Shown here in pieces: positions 15,637-23,991 of a stretch of 64,000 bases of DNA. The translations under genes and the position numbers were made by a program. Numbering within the stretch: the stretch's first letter is position 1; every line of letters begins with the position of its first letter. A model generated the notes under the pieces. The model had not been told where the DNA came from. It made no database searches and saw only the letters and a program-made list of their open reading frames with translations. The stretch is from NCBI RefSeq assembly GCF_001552475.1, contig NZ_BCRG01000001.1, positions 62,001 to 126,000 on the forward strand, written 5' to 3'. This DNA is from Microbacterium oleivorans NBRC 103075. Its GTDB lineage: Bacteria > Actinomycetota > Actinomycetes > Actinomycetales > Microbacteriaceae.

Positions 15637-16857
15637 GTGCAGGAGCAGAATGTCGTTGTGCGTCGGTCACTGAGATGGTCAGCCCTCGGCGCGGTGCTCG
15701 CCGCGTCGATCCTCGCCGGGTGCTCGGCGTCGCCCGCGGCCTCCCCGCCGCCCGCGTCGAGCCCGTCGGCATCCACACCGTCGGTCTCTTCTCCGGCGCC
15801 GCCCGCCACCCCATCGGCGACGCCCTCACCCTCGCCGACACAGAGCCCGGTTGACTCCCTCACGCTCGAAGAGCGGGTCGGTCAGCTGTTCATGGTCGGG
15901 ACGAAAGCCACCGCCGCCTCACCGGTGACCCTGTCGGCCGTCGAGGACCGCCACGCCGGCGGCGTGTTCCTGAGCGGTCGGTCGCACGCCGGCGTGCAGG
16001 CGACGGCCGATCTCGTCGACCGCTTCACCGCCGCCGCGGGGACTCAGACACCCCTGTGGGTCGCGACCGACCAGGAGGGCGGCGAGGTGCAGGTGCTCCA
16101 CGGGCCGGGGTTCGACGCGATGCCCTACGGCATCCGCCAGGCCGACCTCTCCGACGATCAGCTCCGCGCGTCTGCCGAGAGGTGGGGGCGTGAGCTCGCC
16201 GCGGCGGGCGTCAACGTCGACCTCGCTCCGATCGCCGACATCGTCACGAGCAAGGCGACCCGCTTCGACAATCCGCCGATCGGTGCGTTCGGCCGCCAGT
16301 ACGGGTACGACGAATCGACCGTCGCCGACAAAGCCGGCGCTTTCGCCGAGGGGATGCGGGATGCCGGCATCCTGCCCACGTTCAAGCACTTCCCGGGCCT
16401 CGGCCACGTGTCGGCGAACACCGACACGACGGCCGACGTCGTCGACACCGTCGTGACGACGAACGGGCCGGACATCGACGTCTACCGGCCGCTGACCCAG
16501 GCGGGCCCGTCGGCCGTGATGGTGTCGTCGGCGATCTACGACCGCATCGATGGGTCCACCCCGGCGGTCTTCTCGTCGAAAGTCGTGGACGTCCTCCGCA
16601 ACCAGGTCGGCTTCTCGGGCGTCCTTTTCTCGGACGATCTGTCGCAGGCCGTCGCGGTGTCGGCCTGGTCGCCCGCCGACCGAGCGGTGAAGGCGATCTC
16701 CGCGGGAGTCGACGTGCTGCTCGTCGCCGAGGACGCATCGGTGTTCCCTGCGATGTACGACGCGGTCCTCGCGCGCGCCTTGCGCGACCCTCAGTTCGCC
16801 GCGCAGGTCGACGCCGCCGCAGCCAGAGTGCTCGCCGCGAAGGCCGACATGCCGTGA
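15637..16857 (+). CDS. GH3 beta-N-acetylglucosaminidase-like lipoprotein (LpqI-like)
   Basis: The 406-aa exported lipoprotein has positively charged VRRSLR, a hydrophobic segment, lipobox ILAGC with Cys29, then a Pro/Ser-rich linker to about residue 70. The GH3 TIM barrel follows: VGQLFMVG, the substrate strip TDQEGGEVQVL, KHFPGLGHVSANTDT and the nucleophile region FSDDLSQAV. The K-H-F-P-G-x-G signature is that of NagZ-type enzymes, which release GlcNAc from muropeptides; mycobacterial LpqI has the same lipoprotein layout. A role in cell-wall turnover is likely. Start is GTG 15637 (GGAGAA 10 nt upstream); GTG 15658 is an alternative and still keeps the signal peptide. Confidence 0.9.
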   Translation: MQEQNVVVRRSLRWSALGAVLAASILAGCSASPAASPPPASSPSASTPSVSSPAPPATPSATPSPSPTQSPVDSLTLEERVGQLFMVGTKATAASPVTLSAVEDRHAGGVFLSGRSHAGVQATADLVDRFTAAAGTQTPLWVATDQEGGEVQVLHGPGFDAMPYGIRQADLSDDQLRASAERWGRELAAAGVNVDLAPIADIVTSKATRFDNPPIGAFGRQYGYDESTVADKAGAFAEGMRDAGILPTFKHFPGLGHVSANTDTTADVVDTVVTTNGPDIDVYRPLTQAGPSAVMVSSAIYDRIDGSTPAVFSSKVVDVLRNQVGFSGVLFSDDLSQAVAVSAWSPADRAVKAISAGVDVLLVAEDASVFPAMYDAVLARALRDPQFAAQVDAAAARVLAAKADMP

Positions 16858-16965
16858 CGTTCCTGTCGCGTGCCGAGGTCAGGCTCAGGCGCCTTTCGTG
16901 CCCCTTCGGCGGCGTTCGGAGCTGATCTGACCTGCACCGGGCACGCCGACCGACCCCCCGTGAGG

Positions 16966-16977
16966 CAGACTCGAGGG
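16966..16977 (+). promoter_or_regulatory. -10 box placed for a leaderless start (Ski2-like helicase)
   Basis: CAGACT (16966-16971) is followed by 6 nt and the ATG at 16978. The C at the first position is a mild deviation from TAnnnT. There is no good ribosome site, which fits a leaderless mRNA. Confidence 0.35.
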
Positions 16978-19482
16978 ATGAGTTCGACGCTGCGGGACCG
17001 GATCCCGGAAGGGTCGACTGCTGACGCCGTCTACGAGGGCTTCCTCGAGTGGACGATCGAGCGCGGCATCGACCTGTATCCCGCGCAGGATGAGGCGGTC
17101 CTCGAGCTCGCCTCGGGCTCGCACGTGATCCTCGCGACGCCGACCGGCACGGGTAAGTCCCTCGTCGCCGTCGCGGCACACACGGCATCCCTCGCCCGCG
17201 GCGGTCGCACGTACTACACGGCTCCCATCAAAGCCCTCGTCAGCGAGAAGTTCTTCGCCCTCGTCGACATCTTTGGACCGGATGCCGTGGGCATGGTCAC
17301 GGGCGATTCGTCGGTGAACCCCGACGCGCCGATCATCTGCTGCACCGCCGAGATCCTGGCGAACGTTGCGCTGCGCCTCGGTCCCGACGCCGAGATCGAT
17401 CAGGTCGTGATGGACGAGTTCCACTACTACGGCGATCCCGACCGAGGGTGGGCGTGGCAGGTGCCGCTCCTCCTCCTCCCGAAGGCGCAGTTCCTCCTGA
17501 TGTCGGCGACGCTCGGCGACGTCTCTGCGATCAAGACTGACCTCGAGAGGCGCACCGGCCGGCCGGTCGCGCACATCGCGGGCGTCGAGCGCCCCGTGCC
17601 GCTCGACTACTCGTACGCCCGGCGGCCCGTGCACGAGGTGGTGGAGGGGCTGCTCGAGAACCGCGAAACGCCCGTCTACATCGTCCACTTCTCGCAGGCC
17701 GCGGCGCTCGAACGTGCGCAGGCCCTGTCGAGCGTGAAGATCACGACACGCGAGCAGCGCGACGAGATCGCCGAGGCCATCGGCGGGTTCCGCTTCACGA
17801 CGGGGTTCGGCAAGACGCTGTCCCGTCTCGTCCGTGCGGGCATCGGAGTGCACCACGCCGGGATGCTGCCGCGCTACCGGCGGCTCGTCGAGACGCTCGC
17901 GCAGCGCGGGCTGCTCCGCGTCATCTGCGGCACCGACACCCTCGGTGTCGGCATCAACGTCCCCATCCGGACGGTGCTGATCACGGCGCTGTCGAAGTAC
18001 GACGGCACGAAGATGCGGCAGCTCTCGGCGCGTGAGTTCCACCAGATCGCCGGTCGCGCAGGACGTGCCGGGTACGACACGCGCGGCAGCGTCGTCGTGT
18101 TGGCGCCGGAGTGGGAGATCGAGAACGCCGTCGCGCTGGCGAAGGCCGGCGACGACGCCGCCAAGCGCAAGAAGATCGTCCGCAAGAAGGCGCCCACGGG
18201 TGTCGTGAATTGGGGTGAAGGTTCCTTCGAACGGTTGGTCGCGGCCGAGCCCGAGCCGCTTTCCCCGCAGCTGAAGCTGACGACGGCGATGCTCATCAAC
18301 GTGATCGGGCGGGGCGGCGACGTGTTCGGCAACGTCCGATCGCTCGTCTTCGACAACCATGAGCCGAAGGCGCGGCAGTACGACCTGGCCCGCCGGGCGA
18401 TCGCGCTGTTCCGGACGCTCGTGGCGGCGGACATCGTCGTGGCCGATGCGGACGGCATCCGTCTCACCGTCGACCTGCAGCCGAACTTCGCACTCAATCA
18501 GCCCCTGTCGCCGTTCGCGCTCGCCGCGATCGACCTGCTCGATCCGGATGCCGGTGACGCCGGCGTCGGCAGCGGTCACTATGCGCTCGACGTGGTGAGC
18601 GTGATCGAGTCGACGCTGGACGATCCGCGCGCGATCCTGTCGCAGCAGGAGTACAAGGCGCGCGGCGAGGCGGTCGGCGCGATGAAGCGCGACGGCATCG
18701 AGTACGACGAGCGCATGGAGCTGCTCGAGTCGGTGACGTGGCCGAAGCCGCTCGCGGAACTCCTCGCGCAGGCCTACGAGACGTTCGCGTCGAGCCAGCC
18801 GTGGGTGCGGGACTTCGAGCTGTCGCCGAAGTCGGTCGTCCGCGACATGTTCGAGCGGGCGATGTCGTTCGGCGAGTTCGTGTCGTTCTACCAGCTCGGC
18901 AGGAGCGAGGGACTCGTCCTGCGGTACCTGTCCGACGCGTACCGCGCGATCCGGCAGACGGTGCCGGCCGAGGCCCGCACCGACGAACTGCTCGATCTCA
19001 TCGAGTGGCTCGGCGAGCTGGTGCGTCAGGTCGACTCGAGTCTCGTCGACGAGTGGCAGGCGCTGATCAACCCGGTCGCCGACCCTGAGGCGCCGGTGGT
19101 TCCGCCCGCGCCGCCGTCGATCATCGCGAACCGGCGCGCGTTCGTCGTGCTGGTGCGCAACGAGATGTTCCGACGGGTGCAGCTGGCGGCGCTGCAGAAC
19201 GACGACGCGCTGGTCGAGCTGGATCCGGATGCCGGTTGGCCCGACGTCCTCGACCGCTACTTCGGTGACCACGACGAGATCCTGACGGGCGGCGCCGCCC
19301 GCAGCCCCGCGCTGTGCATCTTCGACGAGTCGGATGCCGCGACAGGCATATGGCGCGTGGAGCAGATCATCGACGACCCGGCCGGCGACCATGATTGGCG
19401 TATCCGCGCTGAGGTCGACCTCGAGACCTCCGTTGAAGAGGGCGCCGCCGTGGTGCGCGTGACCGAGGTCGTGCGGCTCTAG
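16978..19482 (+). CDS. Ski2/Mtr4-like superfamily 2 RNA helicase
   Basis: The 834-aa ATP-dependent helicase has motif I ATPTGTGKSLVAVAA near residue 60, motif II DEFHYYGD (a DEVH variant), motif III SATLGD, and motif VI QIAGRAGRAGYD around residue 360. A long C-terminal region follows with alpha-helical content, as in actinobacterial DUF3516-type helicases related to Ski2/HelY. These enzymes are thought to unwind structured RNA, possibly with the degradosome. ATG at 16978 begins MSSTLRDRIPEGS and is preceded by a -10-like CAGACT, so no upstream extension is needed. It converges with the PNPOx gene; the two stops overlap by 2 nt. Confidence 0.9.
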   Translation: MSSTLRDRIPEGSTADAVYEGFLEWTIERGIDLYPAQDEAVLELASGSHVILATPTGTGKSLVAVAAHTASLARGGRTYYTAPIKALVSEKFFALVDIFGPDAVGMVTGDSSVNPDAPIICCTAEILANVALRLGPDAEIDQVVMDEFHYYGDPDRGWAWQVPLLLLPKAQFLLMSATLGDVSAIKTDLERRTGRPVAHIAGVERPVPLDYSYARRPVHEVVEGLLENRETPVYIVHFSQAAALERAQALSSVKITTREQRDEIAEAIGGFRFTTGFGKTLSRLVRAGIGVHHAGMLPRYRRLVETLAQRGLLRVICGTDTLGVGINVPIRTVLITALSKYDGTKMRQLSAREFHQIAGRAGRAGYDTRGSVVVLAPEWEIENAVALAKAGDDAAKRKKIVRKKAPTGVVNWGEGSFERLVAAEPEPLSPQLKLTTAMLINVIGRGGDVFGNVRSLVFDNHEPKARQYDLARRAIALFRTLVAADIVVADADGIRLTVDLQPNFALNQPLSPFALAAIDLLDPDAGDAGVGSGHYALDVVSVIESTLDDPRAILSQQEYKARGEAVGAMKRDGIEYDERMELLESVTWPKPLAELLAQAYETFASSQPWVRDFELSPKSVVRDMFERAMSFGEFVSFYQLGRSEGLVLRYLSDAYRAIRQTVPAEARTDELLDLIEWLGELVRQVDSSLVDEWQALINPVADPEAPVVPPAPPSIIANRRAFVVLVRNEMFRRVQLAALQNDDALVELDPDAGWPDVLDRYFGDHDEILTGGAARSPALCIFDESDAATGIWRVEQIIDDPAGDHDWRIRAEVDLETSVEEGAAVVRVTEVVRL

Positions 19483-20030
19483 CCCTCGCGGGTCCAGCTG
19501 TCGCCGCGGCGCGTGTACACGATGCGGACGTGTCGACGGTCAGGCGATCCCTGCCAGAACTCGATGCGCTCGGGGACGAGCCGCCACAGTACCCACTCGC
19601 CGGGTGCGAGGAGTGCGCCCGCGGGGCTGCCGCTGATGTCGGACGCGCTCTCCTCCGGTGCCGCCTCGTTCACCGTGCCGCGAACGCGCACGGCTTGCAT
19701 GACGGGCTGCCACCAGAAGTTCAGGGCGGCGGCAGGGTTCTCGGCGAGCTGAGCGCCCTTCGCCGACGATCGCGGGCCGGCGAACTGCCAGCCATCGGTG
19801 TCGACGCCCTTGAGGATGAGGGTCCGCGCGTCGGGGCGACCACCGGCATCCGCTGTCGCGAGGGTGGTGGCACGCGGTTCGGCGACGCCGGCGAGAGATG
19901 CGTGCCGGATCCAGGTGTCGAACAGCTCGTGCGGGTCTGTGGGGAGCTCGGCGGCGTCGAGCGGCGGCGGGGTCCCGATGAGGGAGGGCTGCTCGCGGAG
20001 CCAGCGCGTGAGCTCGTTCATGCTGTCCAT
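19479..20030 (-). CDS. Pyridoxamine 5'-phosphate oxidase family protein (short PdxH-like)
   Basis: The 183-aa FMN-binding split-barrel protein. The N-terminal part has EPRATTLATADAGGRPDARTLILKGVD and FWWQPVMQAVRVRGTV, and the C-terminus has PERIEFWQGSPDRRHVR, the tail signature of true PdxH where the Arg residues contact pyridoxal phosphate. It is about 30 residues shorter than typical PdxH, with the loss mainly in the middle and at the C-terminal R-L-x-P end. It may be a genuine PNP/PMP oxidase or a derived family member. Start ATG 20030 has AGGGAG 4 nt upstream; ATG 20021 is an alternative. Confidence 0.8.
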   Translation of the reverse strand: MDSMNELTRWLREQPSLIGTPPPLDAAELPTDPHELFDTWIRHASLAGVAEPRATTLATADAGGRPDARTLILKGVDTDGWQFAGPRSSAKGAQLAENPAAALNFWWQPVMQAVRVRGTVNEAAPEESASDISGSPAGALLAPGEWVLWRLVPERIEFWQGSPDRRHVRIVYTRRGDSWTREG

Positions 20031-20063
20031 CCTGCTCCCTCGCGTCGCGTCGGGCCGAGCGTG

Positions 20064-20075
20064 CAGACTGAGCGG
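20064..20075 (+). promoter_or_regulatory. -10 box placed for a leaderless start (DUF1697 gene)
   Basis: CAGACT (20064-20069) is followed by 6 nt and GTG at 20076. The hexamer and spacing are the same as for the Ski2-like helicase. Confidence 0.35.
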
Positions 20076-20618
20076 GTGACGACGTATCTGGCGTTCCTGC
20101 GGGCGATCAATCTGGGTGTGAAGCGCGTGTTCCCGAAGGGTGACATCAGGCGTGTCGTCGAGGATGCCGGTTTCGAGGGCGTCGAGACGCACATCAACAC
20201 GGGGAACGTGCGGTTCGAGTCGCGGATGCGCTCCCGGGAGCGGATCGAGCGGGTCCTGGAAAAGGCGTTCATGGCGGACCGGGGTTTCGAGGTGCCGACG
20301 ATCGTGTATTCGGCCGCGGAGTTCCGGGCCGTCGCTCAGCAGACGCGTGAACTGGCCGACGCGCACCCGGGGATCGCGCGGCACTACGTCTATCTGCTGA
20401 AGGACGAGCTGACCCCGGGGCAGGTCGCGGACGTCGAGGCCCGCGCCGACGGGCGGGGTCGGATGATGGTGAGCGGGCGTGCCGCGCATGCGCTGCTGGA
20501 GCCGGGATATCAGGAGGGCGCCGTCGATCCGCTGAGTGCCGCGAAGCTGCTGGGAGTCGCGACGAACCGCAACGCGAACGTCATCCGTACCCTCGCGGAG
20601 AAGTGGTGCGACGCGTGA
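20076..20618 (+). CDS. DUF1697 domain protein
   Basis: The 180-aa soluble protein starts VTTYLAFLRAINLGVKRV, the invariant beginning of the DUF1697 family (Y-x-A-[FL]-L-R-x-I-N-[VL]-G). THINTGNVRFES follows (family pattern T-Y-x-N-S-G-N-[AV]-x-F) and the C-terminus has LLGVATNRNANVIRTLAEK (N-W-R/T-T type motif). The biochemical function is unknown. The GNAT gene overlaps its stop (GTGA) and a small hypothetical gene overlaps the GNAT stop, so three genes form one coupled operon. Confidence 0.88.
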   Translation: MTTYLAFLRAINLGVKRVFPKGDIRRVVEDAGFEGVETHINTGNVRFESRMRSRERIERVLEKAFMADRGFEVPTIVYSAAEFRAVAQQTRELADAHPGIARHYVYLLKDELTPGQVADVEARADGRGRMMVSGRAAHALLEPGYQEGAVDPLSAAKLLGVATNRNANVIRTLAEKWCDA

Positions 20619-21088
20619 CGTTCGTGGTGCGCGAGCCGCAGATGACGGATGCCGAGGCGATCGCCGCGCTCCATGTGGCGACGTGGCGCGAGACGTACGA
20701 GCACCTGCTTCCGGAGGGGTTCTTCACCGCTGACGTGGCGGACATGCGACGCCGGATGTGGTCGCAGATCCTGTCGACGCGGCGGCCGGAGCACACCGTG
20801 CGGGTGGCGGAGGCGGACGGGGGCCTGATCGGCTTCGCGATGTCCGGCAGGTCGGACGACGACGGCGCGCAGCTGTACATCCTGTACGTGCTGGCCGCAC
20901 ATCACGGGACGGGCGTGGGGCAGGCGTTGTTTGACGCGGTGCTCGGTGAGGGTCCCGCGTCGCTGTGGGTGGCGACCAAGAATCCGCGGGCGATCGCGTT
21001 CTACCGTCGCAACGGTTTCGCGTTCGACGGCGCGGAGCAGTCCGACCCCGGCACCCCGGGGATCGTCGAGGCGAGGATGGTCCGGTGA
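20615..21088 (+). CDS. GNAT family N-acetyltransferase
   Basis: The 157-aa acetyltransferase. The beginning, REPQMTDAEAIAALHVATWRETYEHLLP, is typical of the group whose substrate helix carries H-V-x-[ST]-W-[RQ]-x-x-Y. Motif A is LYVLAAHHGTGVGQALFDAV (R/Q-x-x-G-x-G/A variant, HGTGVG), followed by LWVATKNPRAIAFYRRNGF, the motif B region ending in F-Y-x-x-x-G-F. The substrate is unknown. The GTG overlaps the DUF1697 stop; in-frame GTGs 9 and 12 nt upstream are less likely. Confidence 0.88.
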   Translation: MTFVVREPQMTDAEAIAALHVATWRETYEHLLPEGFFTADVADMRRRMWSQILSTRRPEHTVRVAEADGGLIGFAMSGRSDDDGAQLYILYVLAAHHGTGVGQALFDAVLGEGPASLWVATKNPRAIAFYRRNGFAFDGAEQSDPGTPGIVEARMVR

Positions 21089-21357
21089 CCGCCGGGGTGG
21101 ATGCTGTGATCGCGGCGCTGAACGACGTAGACCCGTATGGGCTGGCGCCGGGTGAGCCGGATGGCGCTCCGTCGGACGAGTATGCCCCTGAGGCGTCGGA
21201 GCTTGCCGGGATACTCGCGCAACAAGGCAGCGTGTCGTCGCAGGATGTCGACCGCGTGTGGCAGCACTGGTTCGGTGACACTCTCACGGGCGTGATCGGC
21301 GCCAGCGCGATGACCGCTTTCGTGGCGCGGCTGAACGAACTCGCGTCCGCGTCCTAG
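21085..21357 (+). CDS. Small hypothetical protein (DUF1871-like)
   Basis: The 90-aa acidic protein starts at a GTG overlapping the stop of the GNAT gene. The core AALNDVDPYGLAPGEPDGAPSDEY followed by EASELAGIL resembles the small DUF1871 type (W-D-P-x-G, D-E-Y, E-x-x-x-I). The second half (VDRVWQHWFGDT) looks helical. No catalytic residues are apparent. Support for a real gene comes from translational coupling and ordinary codon use rather than from a known function. Confidence 0.6.
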   Translation: MTAGVDAVIAALNDVDPYGLAPGEPDGAPSDEYAPEASELAGILAQQGSVSSQDVDRVWQHWFGDTLTGVIGASAMTAFVARLNELASAS

Positions 21358-22589
21358 AACGGTGGTGGGTCGGTGGTGAACTGCGGGATGCGTCGTTCGG
21401 GTTGCACGAGGTAAACCCTGCCTGCGGGTGAGGTCCATTCCAGGGCTCCGCCGGGTTTCGCTCTGACCCGCCAGTCGGTGTGGTGTTTGAGGGTGTGATG
21501 CCCGCGGCAGAGCGGGGCGAGGTTTGCCGCGTCGGTGTGGCCGCCGTGGTGCCAGTCGACGGTGTGGTCGATGTCGCACCGGTCGGCGGGGATCCCGCAT
21601 CCCGGCGCCATACACCGCGCCGCGCGCCAGGCAACGAGGCGTCGGAGGTCTGCGGGTGGCCGGTACTGCTCGCGTCCGACGGAGAGGACGACACCCGTTT
21701 CGGGGTGGGTGAGCACCCGCATCCACCCGGATGCCGCACCGCACAGTTCCCGAGCCCGGTCGAGGGGGACGGGGCCGACGCCGTCGACCTGTGCGGTCGG
21801 GCCGTTGCCGGTGAGGAGCGTCAGGGCGGGGACGGTGATCGCGACGGTCGGGCGGATTCCGCGCGCGGTGTCTGGAAGGGAAGTGGTTTCCCCGTCGATG
21901 AGGAGGTCTCCGAACACGTCGGCGCGTTTTTGGTCGAGGGTGCGTTCGTCATCGTCGAGGGTTTTCGCGATGGCGGTGAGCCTGCCGAGGATCGCGTGCG
22001 CTTCGACCGCGGGCAGGTGCGCGGTGAGCCAGGCCATCCCGTCGACGCCTGCATCGACGCGCACGTGGCGGTGTGTCACGGCGGTGGCGTGCTGGTCGGC
22101 GAGTGCCGCCTCGCGTTCGCGGTCCACGATCCGTCGCACGTATCGGCGGAAAGGGCCGGTTGCCATCTCCTCCGCCGCCCCGAGCACTTCCGCGACCAAT
22201 TCGTCGCGCACGCTCTCGAGTTGGTCGAGCCCGTCGACGATGATCGTCGCGTGCGTGTCGGTGATGCCCGCATGACTCATCGAGTCGAGCACCGCCGGGT
22301 ACCGGTACACCAAAGCGCGCCCGAGGCCCATCAAGCGTCCGGCGGCGTGCTCGGTGATTCGCAGTGCGCTCGCGACTTCGAGCCGCACCGACCGTTCCAC
22401 AAGCACTGCGTCACGGTCGTTCCGGTGCTCCTCAGCGACCGCGTCGTCCCACAACTCGACGAGGCACCGATAGCGCTGCGCTGCGTGGACGGTCGCCATA
22501 TCCGCGCACATCACCACCCAGTCCAGGGTCGATGGGACGTCGGGCGGCACCTGGGTGGGCCACCGCTCGAACTCCTCATCACCGGACAT
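21354..22589 (-). CDS. DUF222 and HNH endonuclease domain protein (13E12 repeat family)
   Basis: The 411-aa protein has an N-terminal DUF222 domain (about residues 35-300: RVEVASALRITEHAAGRLMGLGRAL-like helices, then VTHRHVRVDAGVDGMAWL). The C-terminal HNH nuclease has RCMAPGCGIPADRCDIDHTVDWHHGG, NLAPLCRGHHTLKHH, with DxDH as the catalytic H-N-H core and Cys-x4-Cys-type zinc ligands. This family is present in many copies in actinobacterial chromosomes and its cellular role is not known. The start is ATG 22589; a TAGTCT box lies 6 nt upstream on the minus strand, so the mRNA may be leaderless. Confidence 0.9.
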   Translation of the reverse strand: MSGDEEFERWPTQVPPDVPSTLDWVVMCADMATVHAAQRYRCLVELWDDAVAEEHRNDRDAVLVERSVRLEVASALRITEHAAGRLMGLGRALVYRYPAVLDSMSHAGITDTHATIIVDGLDQLESVRDELVAEVLGAAEEMATGPFRRYVRRIVDREREAALADQHATAVTHRHVRVDAGVDGMAWLTAHLPAVEAHAILGRLTAIAKTLDDDERTLDQKRADVFGDLLIDGETTSLPDTARGIRPTVAITVPALTLLTGNGPTAQVDGVGPVPLDRARELCGAASGWMRVLTHPETGVVLSVGREQYRPPADLRRLVAWRAARCMAPGCGIPADRCDIDHTVDWHHGGHTDAANLAPLCRGHHTLKHHTDWRVRAKPGGALEWTSPAGRVYLVQPERRIPQFTTDPPPF

Positions 22590-22601
22590 AGTCCCAGACT
22601 A
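22590..22601 (-). promoter_or_regulatory. -10 box placed for a leaderless start (DUF222-HNH gene)
   Basis: On the minus strand TAGTCT (22601-22596) is followed by 6 nt and the ATG at 22589. The motif is a full TAnnnT match. Confidence 0.45.
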
Positions 22602-22699
22602 GGAGGGGGTTCCGACATCGCCTCCGGAGGGGGGAACCGCCGCATCCGCTACCGTGACCACGGTGTTCCAGGTGCGGTGCACCCCGAAAGGATCCCCCG

Positions 22700-23284
22700 A
22701 TGCCTCACGCCGACGCAGCTCTCGTCACCATCCGCGACTACCGGGAATCCGACGCCGACGGCTGGGTCACGTGCCGGGTGCTGAGCTTCGTGCAGACCCA
22801 GTACTACGACGATGTGAAGCCGTCGCGGACTCGACTTCCCGATGGTGCGATCGAGCTCGTCGCAGTGGCGGACGGCGGTCGGATCGTCGGCATCCTCGAC
22901 ATTGAGGTCGACGGCGCAGAGGCCACGATCGACTCCGTCGCGGTGCGTCCCGGATGGCAGCATGCGGGCGTCGCCACGCGGCTTCTCTCGCATGCGCTGG
23001 TCGTGCTCGAGGGCCGCGGCGTCCGGACCCTCGATGCGTGGACCCGAGAAGATGCTGCCGCGAATCGCTGGTATCAGCGGAACGGCTTCGCGGAGACCAC
23101 CCGCTACCTCCACGTCTACCTCGGCGACGGCGACGATCCGTCCGACTTCACCACGCCGGACGGTCTGAGCAGTCCGGTCACCGTATTCGTGCACGGACGC
23201 ATCGAGGACGAAGCCGACCTCCGCGCGCGATATCGGCGGGTCTACGTGTGCCGTCGGTACGCCCGCGACCTCACCGTCCGCTGA
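22700..23284 (+). CDS. GNAT family N-acetyltransferase
   Basis: The 194-aa protein has a good ribosome site (GAAAGGA) before ATG 22700. The acetyltransferase core covers residues about 8-140: VTIRDYRESDADGWVTCRVL, IDSVAVRPGWQHAGVATRLL (motif A, with Q-x-x-G-x-A), and AANRWYQRNGFAETTRYLHV (motif B). A C-terminal tail of about 55 residues after the core is unusual for the family and has no recognised domain. The substrate is unknown. Convergent with the next GNAT gene across a pair of hairpin repeats. Confidence 0.87.
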   Translation: MPHADAALVTIRDYRESDADGWVTCRVLSFVQTQYYDDVKPSRTRLPDGAIELVAVADGGRIVGILDIEVDGAEATIDSVAVRPGWQHAGVATRLLSHALVVLEGRGVRTLDAWTREDAAANRWYQRNGFAETTRYLHVYLGDGDDPSDFTTPDGLSSPVTVFVHGRIEDEADLRARYRRVYVCRRYARDLTVR

Positions 23285-23302
23285 CCCCCGGCATCCCTTC
23301 CC

Positions 23303-23354
23303 CTTCCCCCGTCGCAAACTGCAGCACCTCGCGGCGTGTTGCGACAGGGGAGCG
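23303..23354. repeat. Intergenic hairpin repeat, copy 1
   Basis: This 52-bp unit begins CTTCCCCCGTCGCAA and ends TTGCGACAGGGGAGCG; the two ends are inverted copies of each other, so it folds into an imperfect stem of about 14 bp around a loop containing CTGCAG. It lies between two convergent GNAT genes. A second, related copy starts 71 bp later. Confidence 0.7.
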
Positions 23355-23373
23355 ACACCGAGCGGCATCCGCG

Positions 23374-23427
23374 CTTCCCCTGTCGCACACTGCAGCTCTC
23401 GACGGCGAGTCTTGACAGGCGAGAGCG
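23374..23427. repeat. Intergenic hairpin repeat, copy 2
   Basis: This 54-bp unit begins CTTCCCCTGTCGCAC, has ACTGCAGCTCTCG in the centre and ends TTGACAGGCGAGAGCG. It is roughly 80 percent identical to copy 1 in the same orientation, with a less perfect dyad. The position between convergent genes would suit a bidirectional terminator, but there is no T run. Confidence 0.65.
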
Positions 23428-23448
23428 CCCCCGAACGCACCGCGCGAT

Positions 23449-23904
23449 CTACGCCGAAAGCTCCCGCGCCCACGCGACCTCGCGCGCCAACTGCCCGGTC
23501 TCGACGAACGTCCGCACCTGGTATGTCTCCGCGAGGACGCCCGCGAGCTCCGCGCGATCTGCGGCGGCGAATCCGAGCGACTGCCAGAACCCACCCGACC
23601 GGCGGCTGAACAGCCACGCCGTGGTCGCCCCTTCTTCGGCGGCCCGCTCCAGCGCCCACGTCGCCAGCTCGCGTCCGCGCCCGGCCAAGCGCCCCTCCGG
23701 GATGACCGCCACGCTCCGGATCAGCGCGTGCTGCCCGTCGCCGCTCAGCTCGTACCCCGTGCTCCCGACGATCCGACCGTCGGTGTCGCGCTCGACCCAC
23801 AGGCGCACTGCCGGCGCATCGAGACCCGTCACGGTCAGGTCGACCTCGCGCAGGAACGCTTCGACTTCCGCCGCATCCGCCGCCGTGCACCTGATCAGTT
23901 CCAT
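23449..23904 (-). CDS. GNAT family acetyltransferase (ArsN2-like)
   Basis: The 151-aa protein starts at ATG 23904 with GGAGG 7 nt upstream. The sequence MELIRCTAADAAEVEAFLREVDLTVTGL, then IRSVAVIPEGRLAGRGRELATWAL (motif A variant G-R-G-R-x-L) and WLFSRRSGGFWQSLGFAAADR matches the acetyltransferases often annotated as arsinothricin-resistance ArsN2-like, where F-W/Y-x-x-x-G-F precedes D-R. No arsenic genes lie nearby, so the physiological substrate is open. Confidence 0.82.
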   Translation of the reverse strand: MELIRCTAADAAEVEAFLREVDLTVTGLDAPAVRLWVERDTDGRIVGSTGYELSGDGQHALIRSVAVIPEGRLAGRGRELATWALERAAEEGATTAWLFSRRSGGFWQSLGFAAADRAELAGVLAETYQVRTFVETGQLAREVAWARELSA

Positions 23905-23978
23905 GCCCGCCCCTCCTCCCCATCCTCGCAAAGGCGCCGATGCTCTCCACACCCGCAGAACGTGTCGGATGCCGCGGC

Positions 23979-23991
23979 TAGGGTTGACCGG
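23979..23991 (+). promoter_or_regulatory. -10 box placed for a leaderless start (recQ)
   Basis: TAGGGT (23979-23984) is followed by 7 nt and the GTG of recQ at 23992. There is no ribosome site in the spacer. Confidence 0.45.

Noticed and set aside
21354..22589. HNH endonuclease as a homing endonuclease in an intron or intein.
   Set aside because: DUF222-HNH proteins are free-standing chromosomal genes in actinobacteria; no interrupted host gene is present.
23303..23427. The two hairpin repeats as the start of a CRISPR array.
   Set aside because: Only two copies, imperfect identity, long internal dyad and no regular spacers or cas genes.
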